A DNA stretch of 64,000 bases from Tritrichomonas musculus (taxonomy: Eukaryota; Parabasalia; Tritrichomonadida; Tritrichomonadidae): contig JAPFFF010000033.1 in NCBI GenBank assembly GCA_039105265.1, positions 868,001 to 932,000 of the forward strand, in the 5' to 3' direction. Within the stretch, counting starts at the first letter, position 1, and each line of letters opens with the position of its first letter. The translations under genes were made by a program, and so were the position numbers. Positions 38,500-46,750 of the stretch are shown one piece after another. Under the pieces are notes generated by a model. The model searched no databases, had not been told where the DNA came from, and saw nothing but the letters and a program-made list of their open reading frames with translations.

Positions 38500-38871
38500 T
38501 TAACCTTTGTTAATGAATTTATTAAGTTCGATCAATTTTGGTTCTAATTCATTTTTGTCAGTCATGTGAACGAAAATATCCAAAACTTCACGCATTTTGA
38601 GAATGAGAGCTTTGCGATAATTTCGAACTTTCTTTTCGAATTTGAGATGATATTCAAGAGTTTCTTGAAGACATGAACTCATTGCTTGATAATCTTCCAC
38701 TGTCCTATCCAAGCTGTGAATTTCCAGTTTTAAATGAGCATTATGACGTTTTGCGTCATCTATGTAATCAGTTATGGACTCTTTTGGATCGTCTTCTTCC
38801 TCTTCTTTTTCCATTTCTTTCACAGTCTCATCAATATCTTCTTTTGAATAGTCACCGTACCAAGACTTCAT
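38500..38871 (-). CDS. Coiled-coil protein (123 residues)
   Basis: Start set at MKSWYGDYSKEDIDETVKEM; upstream Met codons in the same frame fall inside the promoter cassette and the divergent gene. It is helical with two His/Leu-rich heptad stretches. Divergent from the surface-protein gene. Confidence 0.65.
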   Translation of the reverse strand: MKSWYGDYSKEDIDETVKEMEKEEEEDDPKESITDYIDDAKRHNAHLKLEIHSLDRTVEDYQAMSSCLQETLEYHLKFEKKVRNYRKALILKMREVLDIFVHMTDKNELEPKLIELNKFINKG

Positions 38872-38922
38872 TAATAAAAAATGGTCTGACATAACCGTTT
38901 TAACCGCTTTCATTTTTATTAA
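38872..38922. promoter_or_regulatory. Shared divergent promoter
   Basis: AACCGTTTTAACCGCTTTCATTTTTATT runs toward the + strand gene and contains two half-sites of the AACGGTT box and a TTCATTTTTATT initiator. On the - strand, AACGGTTATGTCAGACC plus ATTTTTTATT precede the other ATG. Confidence 0.6.
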
Positions 38923-39675
38923 ATGTTCGTTATCTTTTTGATACTCATTAATCACCCATCAATTGAAGGAATACCTGATGATGCTGAATGGATTTCTTGT
39001 TTTGATTGGGAAATTGTTAATGGAGAATGGATGTCAAAAATACCGAATGATGACTTAGAATGTTGGACAGATTTTGCAACAACACCCAATTTAACAATTA
39101 AACAATCATTTACTGCCTGGAAATTTTGGATCATCGGAAAAAATTCTACCCGTCATGATGAGGCTGAACTATTTTGGAATTCTCAAAATTATCTCATCAA
39201 TCAATATTCCAATGTTGAAAAAGATTGGATAATTGTTTTTGAATCAAATGAATTTCCCCAAATGCTAACAACTATTATTATTAATGTTCAACAACATAGA
39301 AGCGTCCAATTTCGAGGTATTGCATATTTAAGACATGAATCTGTGCCATCTTTATCTCCAACAAATCGCCCATCACGTTCACCATCATTTAGCCCATCAA
39401 TTTCACCATCAATTTCACCATCAATTTCACCATCACGTTCACCATCATTTTCACCATCACGTTCACCATCATTTAGCCCATCTTTATCTCCAACATTCCA
39501 TTTAGCCCATCACGTTCACCAACAAATCGCCCATCAATTTCACCATCTTTATCTCCATCACGTTCGCCATCTTTTCAATTCACTATATCAGATCAATTCT
39601 CTGAATCCTATCTTTTCAATTTCTCATATCAATTCTCTCCATCAGATATTGAACAAAAGAATGTATCAAAAATAA
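38923..39675 (+). CDS. Secreted/surface-type protein with SPS repeats (looks broken)
   Basis: The N-terminus MFVIFLILINHPSIEG resembles a signal peptide. A ~120-residue Trp-rich ectodomain follows (WISCFDWEIVNGEWMSKIP) with N-glycosylation sequons, then a stalk-like run of SPS(I/R/F) repeats. A cell-surface or envelope-associated protein fits; homology unknown. The gene appears broken about once. It has a type 1-like promoter. Confidence 0.55.
   Translation: MFVIFLILINHPSIEGIPDDAEWISCFDWEIVNGEWMSKIPNDDLECWTDFATTPNLTIKQSFTAWKFWIIGKNSTRHDEAELFWNSQNYLINQYSNVEKDWIIVFESNEFPQMLTTIIINVQQHRSVQFRGIAYLRHESVPSLSPTNRPSRSPSFSPSISPSISPSISPSRSPSFSPSRSPSFSPSLSPTFHLAHHVHQQIAHQFHHLYLHHVRHLFNSLYQINSLNPIFSISHINSLHQILNKRMYQK
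39352..39590 (+). repeat. Short coding repeat (TCACCATCA-type units)
   Basis: Imperfect 12- and 18-bp units built on CCATCACGTTCACCATCA and CCATCAATTTCACCATCA, making Ser-Pro-rich sequence in the surface-protein gene. Prone to copy-number change. Confidence 0.8.
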
Positions 39676-39839
39676 TAGGTTTATCTGTATCTATTCCATT
39701 ACTAATTCTCATGATTCTTGCTCTTGGAATTATCTTTTACAAAAATCAAACCAAATTTCAAACTGAAAATTTTCATTCAGACTCTGACTCAGTTGGACTT
39801 TAAAAAAATTAAATAAACAAATTTAATCTTTTTTATTTA

Positions 39840-40100
39840 TTAAGGAGTAGTTAAAATTTTCTCTCTTGAATTGTAGATTTGAATCTTATTAAAGAAATCA
39901 TGTTCAATCATTGTTGTGAAAACAAATGGTGTGTTTTGAACTTCTTTCTTAAATCGTTCAAGATTGTTATTTTCAAGATCATTGATCATAACATTTAATT
40001 TGAACATGAAAAATAACTTTAAATGTCGGAAATCAGACACGATATCATTTTTGAACAATTTTCTAAATTCTAATTCAAGGTCTTGTTCAGTAACAGTCAT
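39840..40100 (-). CDS. Unknown 86-residue protein
   Basis: MTVTEQDLELEFRKLFKNDI opens a helical protein with a hydrophobic middle (HLKLFFMFKLNVMINDLE). The leader contains AACCGTTTTTTAACCGC and TTCATTTTTATT, the same boxes as neighbouring genes. Confidence 0.65.
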   Translation of the reverse strand: MTVTEQDLELEFRKLFKNDIVSDFRHLKLFFMFKLNVMINDLENNNLERFKKEVQNTPFVFTTMIEHDFFNKIQIYNSREKILTTP

Positions 40101-40135
40101 AAATAAAAATGAAAGCGGTTAAAAAACGGTTATGT

Positions 40136-40399
40136 TTATTTATTCTTTAACGTTTCTTCCAATTTTCGGAAATTCTCTCTGTTGGAAGTTGCTAAAATCC
40201 CAACTGTTATTAGTAAAGAATGTAATTGTTCTTGTCTCTCTGGACGAGAATCATTTTTTAAATCAATTTCTTGATCAAAGAATTCCTCAGTCATTTTGAT
40301 CATTTGATCACAAGTTTTTTCAATTTCACCTCTAGTGAATTTTAATAAATTTATTAATTCTTTTTGTTTTTCACTAGGTAAACTTTGTTGGCCCTGCAT
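40136..40399 (-). CDS. Unknown 87-residue helical protein
   Basis: Charged helical protein (LLKFTRGEIEKTCDQMIKMT). It shares a 52-bp divergent promoter region, containing two AACSGTT boxes, with the 89-residue gene. Confidence 0.65.
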   Translation of the reverse strand: MQGQQSLPSEKQKELINLLKFTRGEIEKTCDQMIKMTEEFFDQEIDLKNDSRPERQEQLHSLLITVGILATSNRENFRKLEETLKNK

Positions 40400-40451
40400 T
40401 TAAAAAAATGAACTTTTTGAATAACCGTTCTAACGGTTTTCATTTTTATTT
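40400..40451. promoter_or_regulatory. Shared divergent promoter with two AACSGTT boxes
   Basis: AACCGTTCTAACGGTT is a near-palindrome of two Myb-like half-sites. TTCATTTTTATT precedes the + gene, and GTTCATTTTTTTAA precedes the - gene. Confidence 0.65.
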
Positions 40452-40721
40452 ATGAGATTGTTCATGATCATCCTTTTGTTGATTTTGTGGATGTCTTTCA
40501 AAAAAGAGAAATGTCATAATGAAGAAAGACAACTTATGGAACAAATTGATAAAATCCAGTCTCTAAATTCTTATGCTTCACGAATCAAAAGAGATATTGA
40601 CCGTCTGGAAATGAAAAAACAAAAATTCGAAAAAATAATGAAAAATTTAACTGCTCTACGAAAAAAATTTCATGATGATCTCCAAAAATATCAACAAAAA
40701 TTAGAAGATAAAAATCTTTAA
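40452..40721 (+). CDS. Membrane-anchored coiled-coil protein (89 residues)
   Basis: A hydrophobic N-terminus (MRLFMIILLLILWMSFKK) acts as signal or anchor; the rest is a long basic coiled coil. A type II single-pass membrane protein is the simplest reading. Its 3' end faces another small membrane-protein gene 34 bp away. Confidence 0.65.
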   Translation: MRLFMIILLLILWMSFKKEKCHNEERQLMEQIDKIQSLNSYASRIKRDIDRLEMKKQKFEKIMKNLTALRKKFHDDLQKYQQKLEDKNL

Positions 40722-40755
40722 TAAAAATTTAAATTTTTAACTTTTTGAATTAAAA

Positions 40756-41097
40756 TTATCGTCGGCGACGACCTCCAGTTTTTCGTTTTCTGCTTGTTGT
40801 TTTCTTTTTTGGAGTTCTAGAATTTCTAGATTTTTTTCTTGATCGAGATGATGATGACCGATAACCTCCCCATGAATAATCATCTAAATCGTTCGTATAA
40901 TATGGTTCTGGATCTTGGACATAAATTGTTTCAACATAATTTTGAGTTGTTGATGTGCCTCGACTTTCTTGCTCTCTCCTTTTTCTTTCTTCATCTTCTT
41001 CCTCAGCCGCAGCCAGAATCGCAATAATGAATATCAGGATGCATAGAATTATTGTTATTTTGAAGAACCATTTCAGACAACATTTACAGCAGCTCAT
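40756..41097 (-). CDS. Small membrane protein with Cys cluster and Arg/Lys tail (113 residues)
   Basis: MSCCKCCLKWFFKITIILCI: a Cys cluster followed by a ~22-residue hydrophobic helix, then an acidic stretch, a Tyr-rich segment and a strongly basic C-terminus (KKKTTSRKRKTGGRRRR). The Cys cluster next to the membrane suggests acylation, and the basic tail could bind DNA or phospholipid; both are inference. Upstream lies GTTCATTTTTATATCACTTT and, beyond it, the iteron array. Confidence 0.65.
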   Translation of the reverse strand: MSCCKCCLKWFFKITIILCILIFIIAILAAAEEEDEERKRREQESRGTSTTQNYVETIYVQDPEPYYTNDLDDYSWGGYRSSSSRSRKKSRNSRTPKKKTTSRKRKTGGRRRR

Positions 41098-41177
41098 TGT
41101 AAAAAGTGATATAAAAATGAACTTTTTGAATTAAAATTTTTATTAAACTTTTTGTGAGTGAAAATTTTTAGTTATTG

Positions 41178-41237
41178 CGCAATGTAGTGCAATGTTGCGC
41201 AATGTAGTGCAATGTAGTGCAATGTTGCGCAATACGA
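41178..41237 (+). repeat. 10-bp iteron array, six units
   Basis: Six units of (G)(C/T)GCAATGT(A/T) repeat with a 10-bp period in an otherwise AT-rich intergenic gap. The array is flanked by inverted TGAAAATTTT / AAAATTTTCA arms. Spacing of one helical turn would place the sites on one face of DNA. A protein-binding iteron (replication or regulation) is likely; the target protein is unknown. Confidence 0.8.
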
Positions 41238-41243
41238 AAATTT

Positions 41244-41777
41244 TCATTTTTCTTTTCTTCTTTTATAATAAGTTAATTGAAATTGATTTATTTTTTTCCT
41301 TTTTGCTTTAAAATATTTTTTTACATCATTTAATTTTCCAAATCCTTTGTTGGAAATTTGGGTATGAAAAAATTGATTGTACAAATAGACAATTTCATCA
41401 ATTGGATATTCTCTATTTTTATCAAGAGTTTTCAAAAAATCTTCAAAACAATTTCTTTTGTTGAGTCTTGTCTCCAATTCATCTCCCCAATCTGGTGGTC
41501 TTGGATTTCCGTGACGGTTTGGATTTGCTGGATGTTCTTCTAATTGTTTTTCTACAATTTGATTGATTCCTGCATAAAATTCTTCTTCGTTTGGAGACGT
41601 TGATGTATTTATTGGTTGAGGTTCATTAAAATCACGGTCTATTTCCCATTCATCAATTTCATTATTAACAACAAAGTTTTGAAAACTATTATTTAAATTT
41701 TGCATGTTTGGTGATAATTGATATTGAGGTGAACCACCAGTTGAATAGTGTAGAGGTAATTCGTTATCACTTGACAT
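41244..41777 (-). CDS. Unknown 177-residue protein
   Basis: The N-terminal half is disordered and acidic (NEEEFYAGINQIVEKQLEEH). The C-terminal ~70 residues are basic and helical (FHTQISNKGFGKLNDVKKYF) and look like a small winged-helix type DNA-binding fold. It is head-to-head with the helicase gene. A replication accessory role is inferred from this pairing only. Confidence 0.6.
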   Translation of the reverse strand: MSSDNELPLHYSTGGSPQYQLSPNMQNLNNSFQNFVVNNEIDEWEIDRDFNEPQPINTSTSPNEEEFYAGINQIVEKQLEEHPANPNRHGNPRPPDWGDELETRLNKRNCFEDFLKTLDKNREYPIDEIVYLYNQFFHTQISNKGFGKLNDVKKYFKAKRKKINQFQLTYYKRRKEK

Positions 41778-41827
41778 TAATTAAAAAATGAATAACGGTT
41801 TTGACAGTCACTTTTATTTTTGTATCG
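41778..41827. promoter_or_regulatory. Type 1 promoter between helicase and its divergent partner
   Basis: AACGGTTTTGACAGTCACTT followed by TTATTTTTG and the helicase ATG. This is one of the clearest cassettes and sets the helicase start, because the longer TTG-started frame would translate the cassette. Confidence 0.75.
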
Positions 41828-43531
41828 ATGAATCAACCAACCCTCCTCTCTGATGATTTCTTAATTCCAGAAGCTAGACAAATGGAAAATATAAATGAGA
41901 ATGTCTTTCCTCAATATCAAGGTCAAGAGTTTCATGATCGTGATTTTCAAATAAATACAAATCTCATTCAATTGTTTCCTGATGATGTTGTTGGATTGTT
42001 AAATTTATTTGAACCAACACTTGAAAATTTAAATAATTCTATCAAATATATCTTTCATGCTCCATATAATTCAAACCATTTGTACAATATTGTGAAAAAT
42101 TGGTATCTTTCAAATCAAGAAAATTCTGAACAAGATCTTCAAGCAATTGGTAGTCAAGAAAATCATCCAGAAGTTTCAAATCATTGGATCTTCCCAATTT
42201 TGAATGCACTCTCAGAATCTCAAAGAAATGTTATTTGGGAGAAATATTTCAATAATACAATTAACCAATTTGTTCAAATTGATTTTGGTGAAAATTGTTC
42301 AATAATCTCATTTAAAAATAAGAATTATGAAAGAAAATATTCTTCTACTGGAATTCGTGTTGGGGATTTCTTTACTGATTTCAAAAAAGTTTGTTGTTAT
42401 ATTCAACTAGACAATATCTTCATAATTAAACAATCAAATACGTTAGAAATGTTAAATCCTACTCAATTTGCGCCAATATTGAAAAATATTAAATTAGGGT
42501 ATTCAAAAGTTGGTAAAAATACAAAGAAAGCAATTACTGCATTTGATGTTGTTTCCTTTGGGAAGAATATGGATTTCATTACTTATGAATCAATGAAATT
42601 CTATTCCGAAGATCCAAACATTTTTTCATATTTTCATTGGTATCCTTATTCAAGATTAATTCTTTGTACACAAAATGTGATTCAACCATATTTGGATCAT
42701 ATTTTTAGAGTTATTGCAAATTCTAATGAAGAATTATATGATTATATCATAAAATGGATTTCATTTATTTTTCAACATCCAGATGGTAAAACAGGTACTG
42801 CATTAGTTCTTATTGGTATACAGGGTTGTGGGAAAAATACATTTACTAATGTTCTTTGTCAACTTTTAGGTGAATATTCTGATCCAAATGCAAACTTTGA
42901 TAATATTACAAGCAATTTTAATTTACAAATCTTAAACAAAAAATTATTGGTATGTTCAGAAAAGGAAGATATTAATAAAAACGATCGAAAATATCTTAAA
43001 CAACATGAAAGATTAAAAACGTTAATCACAGAAAGATTCGCTCCTATTGAAGGAAAACATAGAAATCCTGAATCTAAAGAAAATGTTGCCAATTTCATCT
43101 TCTTAACAAACAATCCTGCTCCTATTCGAATTGATGAAGACGATAGAAGATTTGTTGTTACAAATTGTTATCCAATGAAAGGTCAAGACTATTTTCAACC
43201 TTTACGTAATCTTATTAAGACACAAGATTTCAAAAACAATTTAATTACTTTTTTCTTGACTGTTGATTTATTAAATTTCTATCCAGCACAATTTCCTACA
43301 ACTGAGGCAAGAATGAATTTAATGAACTTTTCAAAATCTCCTGAAAAATTATTTATTGAGGAAAACTTTCAAAAATTCAGAAATGGTTATGTAGCTTTTG
43401 ATGCCTGGCTTGAATTTAAAAAATGGGCAAAAGCAAAAAATTTCAGATCCATAACTTATCAAGAATTTCACCAAAAAATTTTACAATACTGCTCATTCAA
43501 TAATAATGATAAGAAATATAGATTAAGGTAA
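41828..43531 (+). CDS. Superfamily 3 (D5-like) helicase
   Basis: 567 residues from MNQPTLLSDDFLIPEA. Walker A LIGIQGCGKNTFTN (about 330), Walker B LLVCSEKED (about 375) and motif C ANFIFLTNNPAPIRID (about 420) followed by DDRRFVV identify an SF3 AAA+ helicase, the replicative type of small and large DNA viruses. The N-terminal ~300 residues (possible primase-like or Polinton-specific part) are not recognised. A small C-terminal domain ends YQEFHQKILQYCSFNN. It probably unwinds DNA ahead of the protein-primed polymerase. Confidence 0.93.
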   Translation: MNQPTLLSDDFLIPEARQMENINENVFPQYQGQEFHDRDFQINTNLIQLFPDDVVGLLNLFEPTLENLNNSIKYIFHAPYNSNHLYNIVKNWYLSNQENSEQDLQAIGSQENHPEVSNHWIFPILNALSESQRNVIWEKYFNNTINQFVQIDFGENCSIISFKNKNYERKYSSTGIRVGDFFTDFKKVCCYIQLDNIFIIKQSNTLEMLNPTQFAPILKNIKLGYSKVGKNTKKAITAFDVVSFGKNMDFITYESMKFYSEDPNIFSYFHWYPYSRLILCTQNVIQPYLDHIFRVIANSNEELYDYIIKWISFIFQHPDGKTGTALVLIGIQGCGKNTFTNVLCQLLGEYSDPNANFDNITSNFNLQILNKKLLVCSEKEDINKNDRKYLKQHERLKTLITERFAPIEGKHRNPESKENVANFIFLTNNPAPIRIDEDDRRFVVTNCYPMKGQDYFQPLRNLIKTQDFKNNLITFFLTVDLLNFYPAQFPTTEARMNLMNFSKSPEKLFIEENFQKFRNGYVAFDAWLEFKKWAKAKNFRSITYQEFHQKILQYCSFNNNDKKYRLR

Positions 43532-43535
43532 CTTT

Positions 43536-43733
43536 TTATTTAATTAATTCTTTTCTTAAAAGTTCAATTTCTTTTTCTACTTTGTCTCTTTCTCTTCGTA
43601 AATCCATTAATTTTCTAAAATCTTTATCATCATAAACCCTTTGATTACCAATAATCCCTGCCTTTTTTTCGATGTCATTTATTTGTTCATCTAAGATATC
43701 CCATTTCTCGTAAGCTTCTTGCAATTTAGACAT
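43536..43733 (-). CDS. Small coiled-coil family member 1 (65 residues)
   Basis: MSKLQEAYEKWDILDEQIND, ending in heptads (LMDLRRERDKVEKEIELLRK). It shares the (L)RRERDK core and the promoter with the three genes that follow. It ends 4 bp from the helicase gene, convergent. Confidence 0.7.
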   Translation of the reverse strand: MSKLQEAYEKWDILDEQINDIEKKAGIIGNQRVYDDKDFRKLMDLRRERDKVEKEIELLRKELIK

Positions 43734-43775
43734 GAAAACAAAAATAAAAGTGAAGTGTCAAAACTGCTTTTTTAT
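43734..43775 (-). promoter_or_regulatory. Type 1 promoter, family copy 1
   Basis: Read on the - strand: GCAGTTTTGACACTTCAC, then TTTTATTTTTG, then the ATG within ~8 bases. It is almost the same in the copies at 44199-44247, 44683-44721 and 44962-45013. Confidence 0.8.
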
Positions 43776-44198
43776 TTAAGATTTTAAAAGTTCTTGAAAT
43801 TCATTTAGTAATTGGTCATATTCTTGTCGTTCTTCGGGAGTCAAAGCTGAGAGATCTCCTGGATATTTAGATTCAATTATGCCTATTCTTTTCCCAATTT
43901 CGAAGGCTTTTTGACAATTAACTCGCATTTGTTCGCTTCTTTTGATATCGGAAATGAAACTATTCATTGCTTCTATTTGATTCCAGAGTTTTTCTTTTTC
44001 TCTTCGTAATCGTTCCAATTCTTCTATGTCTTCCTGAAACAATTTGGATTCATCATACATAATTAATCCATCCTCATCAATGGAAGATGGAGCCTTCCTT
44101 TCTATTTTCAATATTTGCTTGCATGTTTCCAATTTTTCTTTTCGAAGACTCTCCAATTTTTCTTCCAATTTTCTGATAGGTATTTCAATCGCAGCCAT
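43776..44198 (-). CDS. Small coiled-coil family member 2 (140 residues)
   Basis: A coiled coil with IMYDESKLFQEDIEELERLR, closely matching member 4 (IIYDESKLSMDDQEELERLR), plus a C-terminal extension (ALTPEERQEYDQLLNEFQEL). Paralogy with member 4 is clear; a shared structural or decoy role cannot be told. Confidence 0.75.
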   Translation of the reverse strand: MAAIEIPIRKLEEKLESLRKEKLETCKQILKIERKAPSSIDEDGLIMYDESKLFQEDIEELERLRREKEKLWNQIEAMNSFISDIKRSEQMRVNCQKAFEIGKRIGIIESKYPGDLSALTPEERQEYDQLLNEFQELLKS

Positions 44199-44247
44199 AA
44201 ATACAAAAATAAAAGTGAAGTGTCAAAACTGCTTTTTTATTTAAAGT
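44199..44247 (-). promoter_or_regulatory. Type 1 promoter, family copy 2
   Basis: GCAGTTTTGACACTTCAC plus TTTTATTTTTG on the - strand, directly ahead of member 2. Confidence 0.8.
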
Positions 44248-44682
44248 TTAGCTTTTTGGTCTTTTTTCTTCAATTTCTTGAATTCTTGCTTCAGCAATTT
44301 TTGTTAGGATAATTTCCTTTTGAATTGATAGAATACAGGCTTCATCCCAGAGGTGAAGATTTTTCTTCTTTATTTCTTCGTTACGTATTAATTCTTCCTG
44401 ATAGCCTTCATCACCAAATTTTTTTGGCAAATCCCAAATTTCCTTGTAACCAGTGGCTTTAATACATTTGTCAATTTCTTTTTTTTGTTGTCTCACTGCC
44501 ACTAATTGTTCTTCCAAAGAGAAACTATCAGACATTTCTCGAACTCTTGCTGCAGCAATTAGTTGCCTGATAAAATCCATTTCCGTTAAGAGTTGATCTT
44601 CATAGTCTTTGAGTTGTTTTTGTTCTTGATATTGTTTTCTCACGAGCTCTAATTGTTCTTCCCAATAAGTACGTTCAGACAT
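44248..44682 (-). CDS. Small coiled-coil family member 3 (144 residues)
   Basis: MSERTYWEEQLELVRKQYQE opens a long charged helix; a second helical pair follows (DEACILSIQKEIILTKIAEA). It is the most diverged member in sequence but keeps the promoter, strand and spacing of the others. Confidence 0.7.
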   Translation of the reverse strand: MSERTYWEEQLELVRKQYQEQKQLKDYEDQLLTEMDFIRQLIAAARVREMSDSFSLEEQLVAVRQQKKEIDKCIKATGYKEIWDLPKKFGDEGYQEELIRNEEIKKKNLHLWDEACILSIQKEIILTKIAEARIQEIEEKRPKS

Positions 44683-44721
44683 AAATACAAAAAATAAAAG
44701 TGAAGTGTCAAAACTGCTTTT
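44683..44721 (-). promoter_or_regulatory. Type 1 promoter, family copy 3
   Basis: GCAGTTTTGACACTTCAC plus TTTTATTTTTTG on the - strand, ahead of member 3. Confidence 0.8.
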
Positions 44722-44961
44722 TTATTTAATTTCTCTTAAAAGTTCTTGAATTTCTTTCATTTGATATCGGAGTCGGTCTCTTTCTCTTCGTAATCGTTCC
44801 AATTCTTCTTGATCATCCATCGATAATTTGGATTCATCATAAATTATAATTGCATCCTCATTTGTGTAATTAGGTGCATTTTTTTGAATTCTTCTTATTT
44901 GTTTCCATTTTTCTTTCCATTCTTCTCGAAGACTTATTAATTTTTCTTCCAATTTAGACAT
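44722..44961 (-). CDS. Small coiled-coil family member 4 (79 residues)
   Basis: MSKLEEKLISLREEWKEKWK, then IIYDESKLSMDDQEELERLR and RRERDRLRYQMKEIQELL. It shares its N-terminus with member 1 (MSKL) and its middle with member 2. It is head-to-head with the integrase gene. Confidence 0.75.
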   Translation of the reverse strand: MSKLEEKLISLREEWKEKWKQIRRIQKNAPNYTNEDAIIIYDESKLSMDDQEELERLRRERDRLRYQMKEIQELLREIK

Positions 44962-45013
44962 GAAAACAAAAAATAAAAGTGAAGTGTCAAAACCGCTCTT
45001 TATTGAAATTTAA
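44962..45013. promoter_or_regulatory. Type 1 promoter shared with the integrase
   Basis: GCGGTTTTGACACTTCAC plus TTTTATTTTTTG on the - strand toward member 4. On the + strand the same gap ends TTTATTGAAATTTAA before the integrase ATG. Confidence 0.75.
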
Positions 45014-46402
45014 ATGTTATCGTCAGAAGGTGAAAAATTAATGAATTATTTAGAAAAGAAAGCTTATCAAAAGAAATTAATAATGCCAAATGAAGCTAGA
45101 AATTATAAAGGGTATCAAAAAGATTTTGTAACTGATGATGAATTTGAACAAATTTATAATGCTTATTCAGAATTTCGAAAAGTATTATCTGAATCATTAC
45201 CTGTAATCACAGATGAAAAAATTCCTGATGATGAATTAAGTTTTGAAGAAAAAATTGAGAACCATGTAATTAATAATTTACATAATGAAAATATTCGTAC
45301 TTTTCCTGAATTTGAAAAATTGACCTCTGGATGGAAAAAAGGTAAAGATAAATATACTATGGAAGAATGGTATGAAATATATATTACAAAAATTATGGAA
45401 CAACCAGGAATGATAGTTGAATTCAAAGGTAAAACAAATGTACCTGATATTGCATTTAGAAATAAAAATAAAAGACATGTACTATTAAAACAATTTGAAA
45501 AAGTTATTGAGCCAAATTATGTTTCTGAAGATGATTATGTTCAAAAGAAACAATTTCCAACTAATAAGAATAAAAAATATTATTTACATAAATTATGTGA
45601 ACCTGGTACTTATTTAATTGATATTATGTTTGAAAAAAATGTTGGGTACTTAATTTGTATAGAAGCCAATAGTCGATATTTATATGCAATTCCTTTAGGT
45701 AGAGAATGTTTTGGTGATATAAATAAAATTATGACTGCTGGACAAAAAACATCTATTTCAATAACAAAAGCTTTAAATACTTTATTTCAACAAGGAATGA
45801 AACCTAAAATATTGACCGGAGATGGTGAAAAAGGTTTTTGTTCTGAAGAAACAATAAATTTTTTAAACTCAAATGGAATTAAATGGGAACCTGTTGATAG
45901 AATGGATGATTATCATTATCCATCATTTTTACGAAAACCAGGTGAAAAACAAACAACTAGCCCATTACATTCTTCATTAGGTATAGTTGATAGAATTATT
46001 AGAACTTTGAGAGATATGGCTTTTGAAGTTCAAAGAGAAATCTCCCCTGAAATATTAAAAGAATTAGTTGTTCAATATAATAATGCCCCACACTTAACTT
46101 TGTCAAAATATGCAGGTATGAATGTTTCCCCTAGTCAAATGCAAAATAATTCTGATTTATATACTTTTATTTGTAGACGTATTTCTCAAGCTAATTATAA
46201 TGTTTCTGCTCAAAAAGGTTATAATTTAAAAGAAAACCAAGAAGTAATTGTATATAATAATAAAGACACTCTTAAAAAAAGACGATCAATAACTCAACCT
46301 GGTAGATTTTTTGTAAAAGGTTTTCAAAATGGTAAATATTTAATACAAGATCTTAAAGGAAATACTCAAATATTACCTCGTTATAGATTAGATCCTATTT
46401 GA
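45014..46402 (+). CDS. Retroviral-type (rve) integrase of the Polinton
   Basis: 462 residues. The RNase H-like catalytic core begins at TYLIDIMFEKNVGYLICIE (first Asp about 203) and continues with KILTGDGEKGF (second Asp about 270) and the helix around LGIVDRIIRTLRDMAFE. A C-terminal SH3/chromo-like region (REVIVYNN-type strand, then PGRFFVKGFQNGKYLIQDLK and LPRYRLDPI) probably binds DNA or chromatin. It inserts the linear element into the genome, making a 6-bp target duplication in this family. The length is typical. Confidence 0.93.
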   Translation: MLSSEGEKLMNYLEKKAYQKKLIMPNEARNYKGYQKDFVTDDEFEQIYNAYSEFRKVLSESLPVITDEKIPDDELSFEEKIENHVINNLHNENIRTFPEFEKLTSGWKKGKDKYTMEEWYEIYITKIMEQPGMIVEFKGKTNVPDIAFRNKNKRHVLLKQFEKVIEPNYVSEDDYVQKKQFPTNKNKKYYLHKLCEPGTYLIDIMFEKNVGYLICIEANSRYLYAIPLGRECFGDINKIMTAGQKTSISITKALNTLFQQGMKPKILTGDGEKGFCSEETINFLNSNGIKWEPVDRMDDYHYPSFLRKPGEKQTTSPLHSSLGIVDRIIRTLRDMAFEVQREISPEILKELVVQYNNAPHLTLSKYAGMNVSPSQMQNNSDLYTFICRRISQANYNVSAQKGYNLKENQEVIVYNNKDTLKKRRSITQPGRFFVKGFQNGKYLIQDLKGNTQILPRYRLDPI

Positions 46403-46471
46403 ATTGTCAGAAAATGCAAAAATAAAAAGAGTGTCAAAAAATGCAGTAAATTGAATTGTTTATTTAATTAA
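46403..46471. other. Orphan promoter-like sequence between convergent genes
   Basis: Contains AAAAAGAGTGTCAAAAAATG and TTGTTTATTTAA, a weakened copy of the type 1 cassette, yet both flanking genes end here. It may be left over from a lost gene of the small coiled-coil family. Confidence 0.4.
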
Positions 46472-46750
46472 TTATTTCCTTTCGTTCCAGCGTTTGAGAT
46501 TTTTCAAACCTGCCTTTAATTCTTCAATGAAGAAGCATTCAAGTTCGTTAGCTTTTTCTTCATTTGAGCTATCTCCATCATTCATTATCACACGAACATC
46601 ATCGATGTGATTCATATTGGTTGCAGCTTCTTGGAGCATATATGCCATTTTTTCTCTTTGATCAAGATCATCAGAAATAGTTCTCCATTCATGAACACTA
46701 TCAAGAGCTTCGACAACTTCGAGTAAGTGTTGGATCGTACGGGCTTCCAT
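46472..46750 (-). CDS. Unknown 92-residue helical protein
   Basis: Start set at the ATG giving MEARTIQHLLEVVEALDSVH; a longer frame would use GTG inside the promoter. Acidic and helical (MAYMLQEAATNMNHIDDVRV). It has the type 2 promoter. Confidence 0.65.
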   Translation of the reverse strand: MEARTIQHLLEVVEALDSVHEWRTISDDLDQREKMAYMLQEAATNMNHIDDVRVIMNDGDSSNEEKANELECFFIEELKAGLKNLKRWNERK

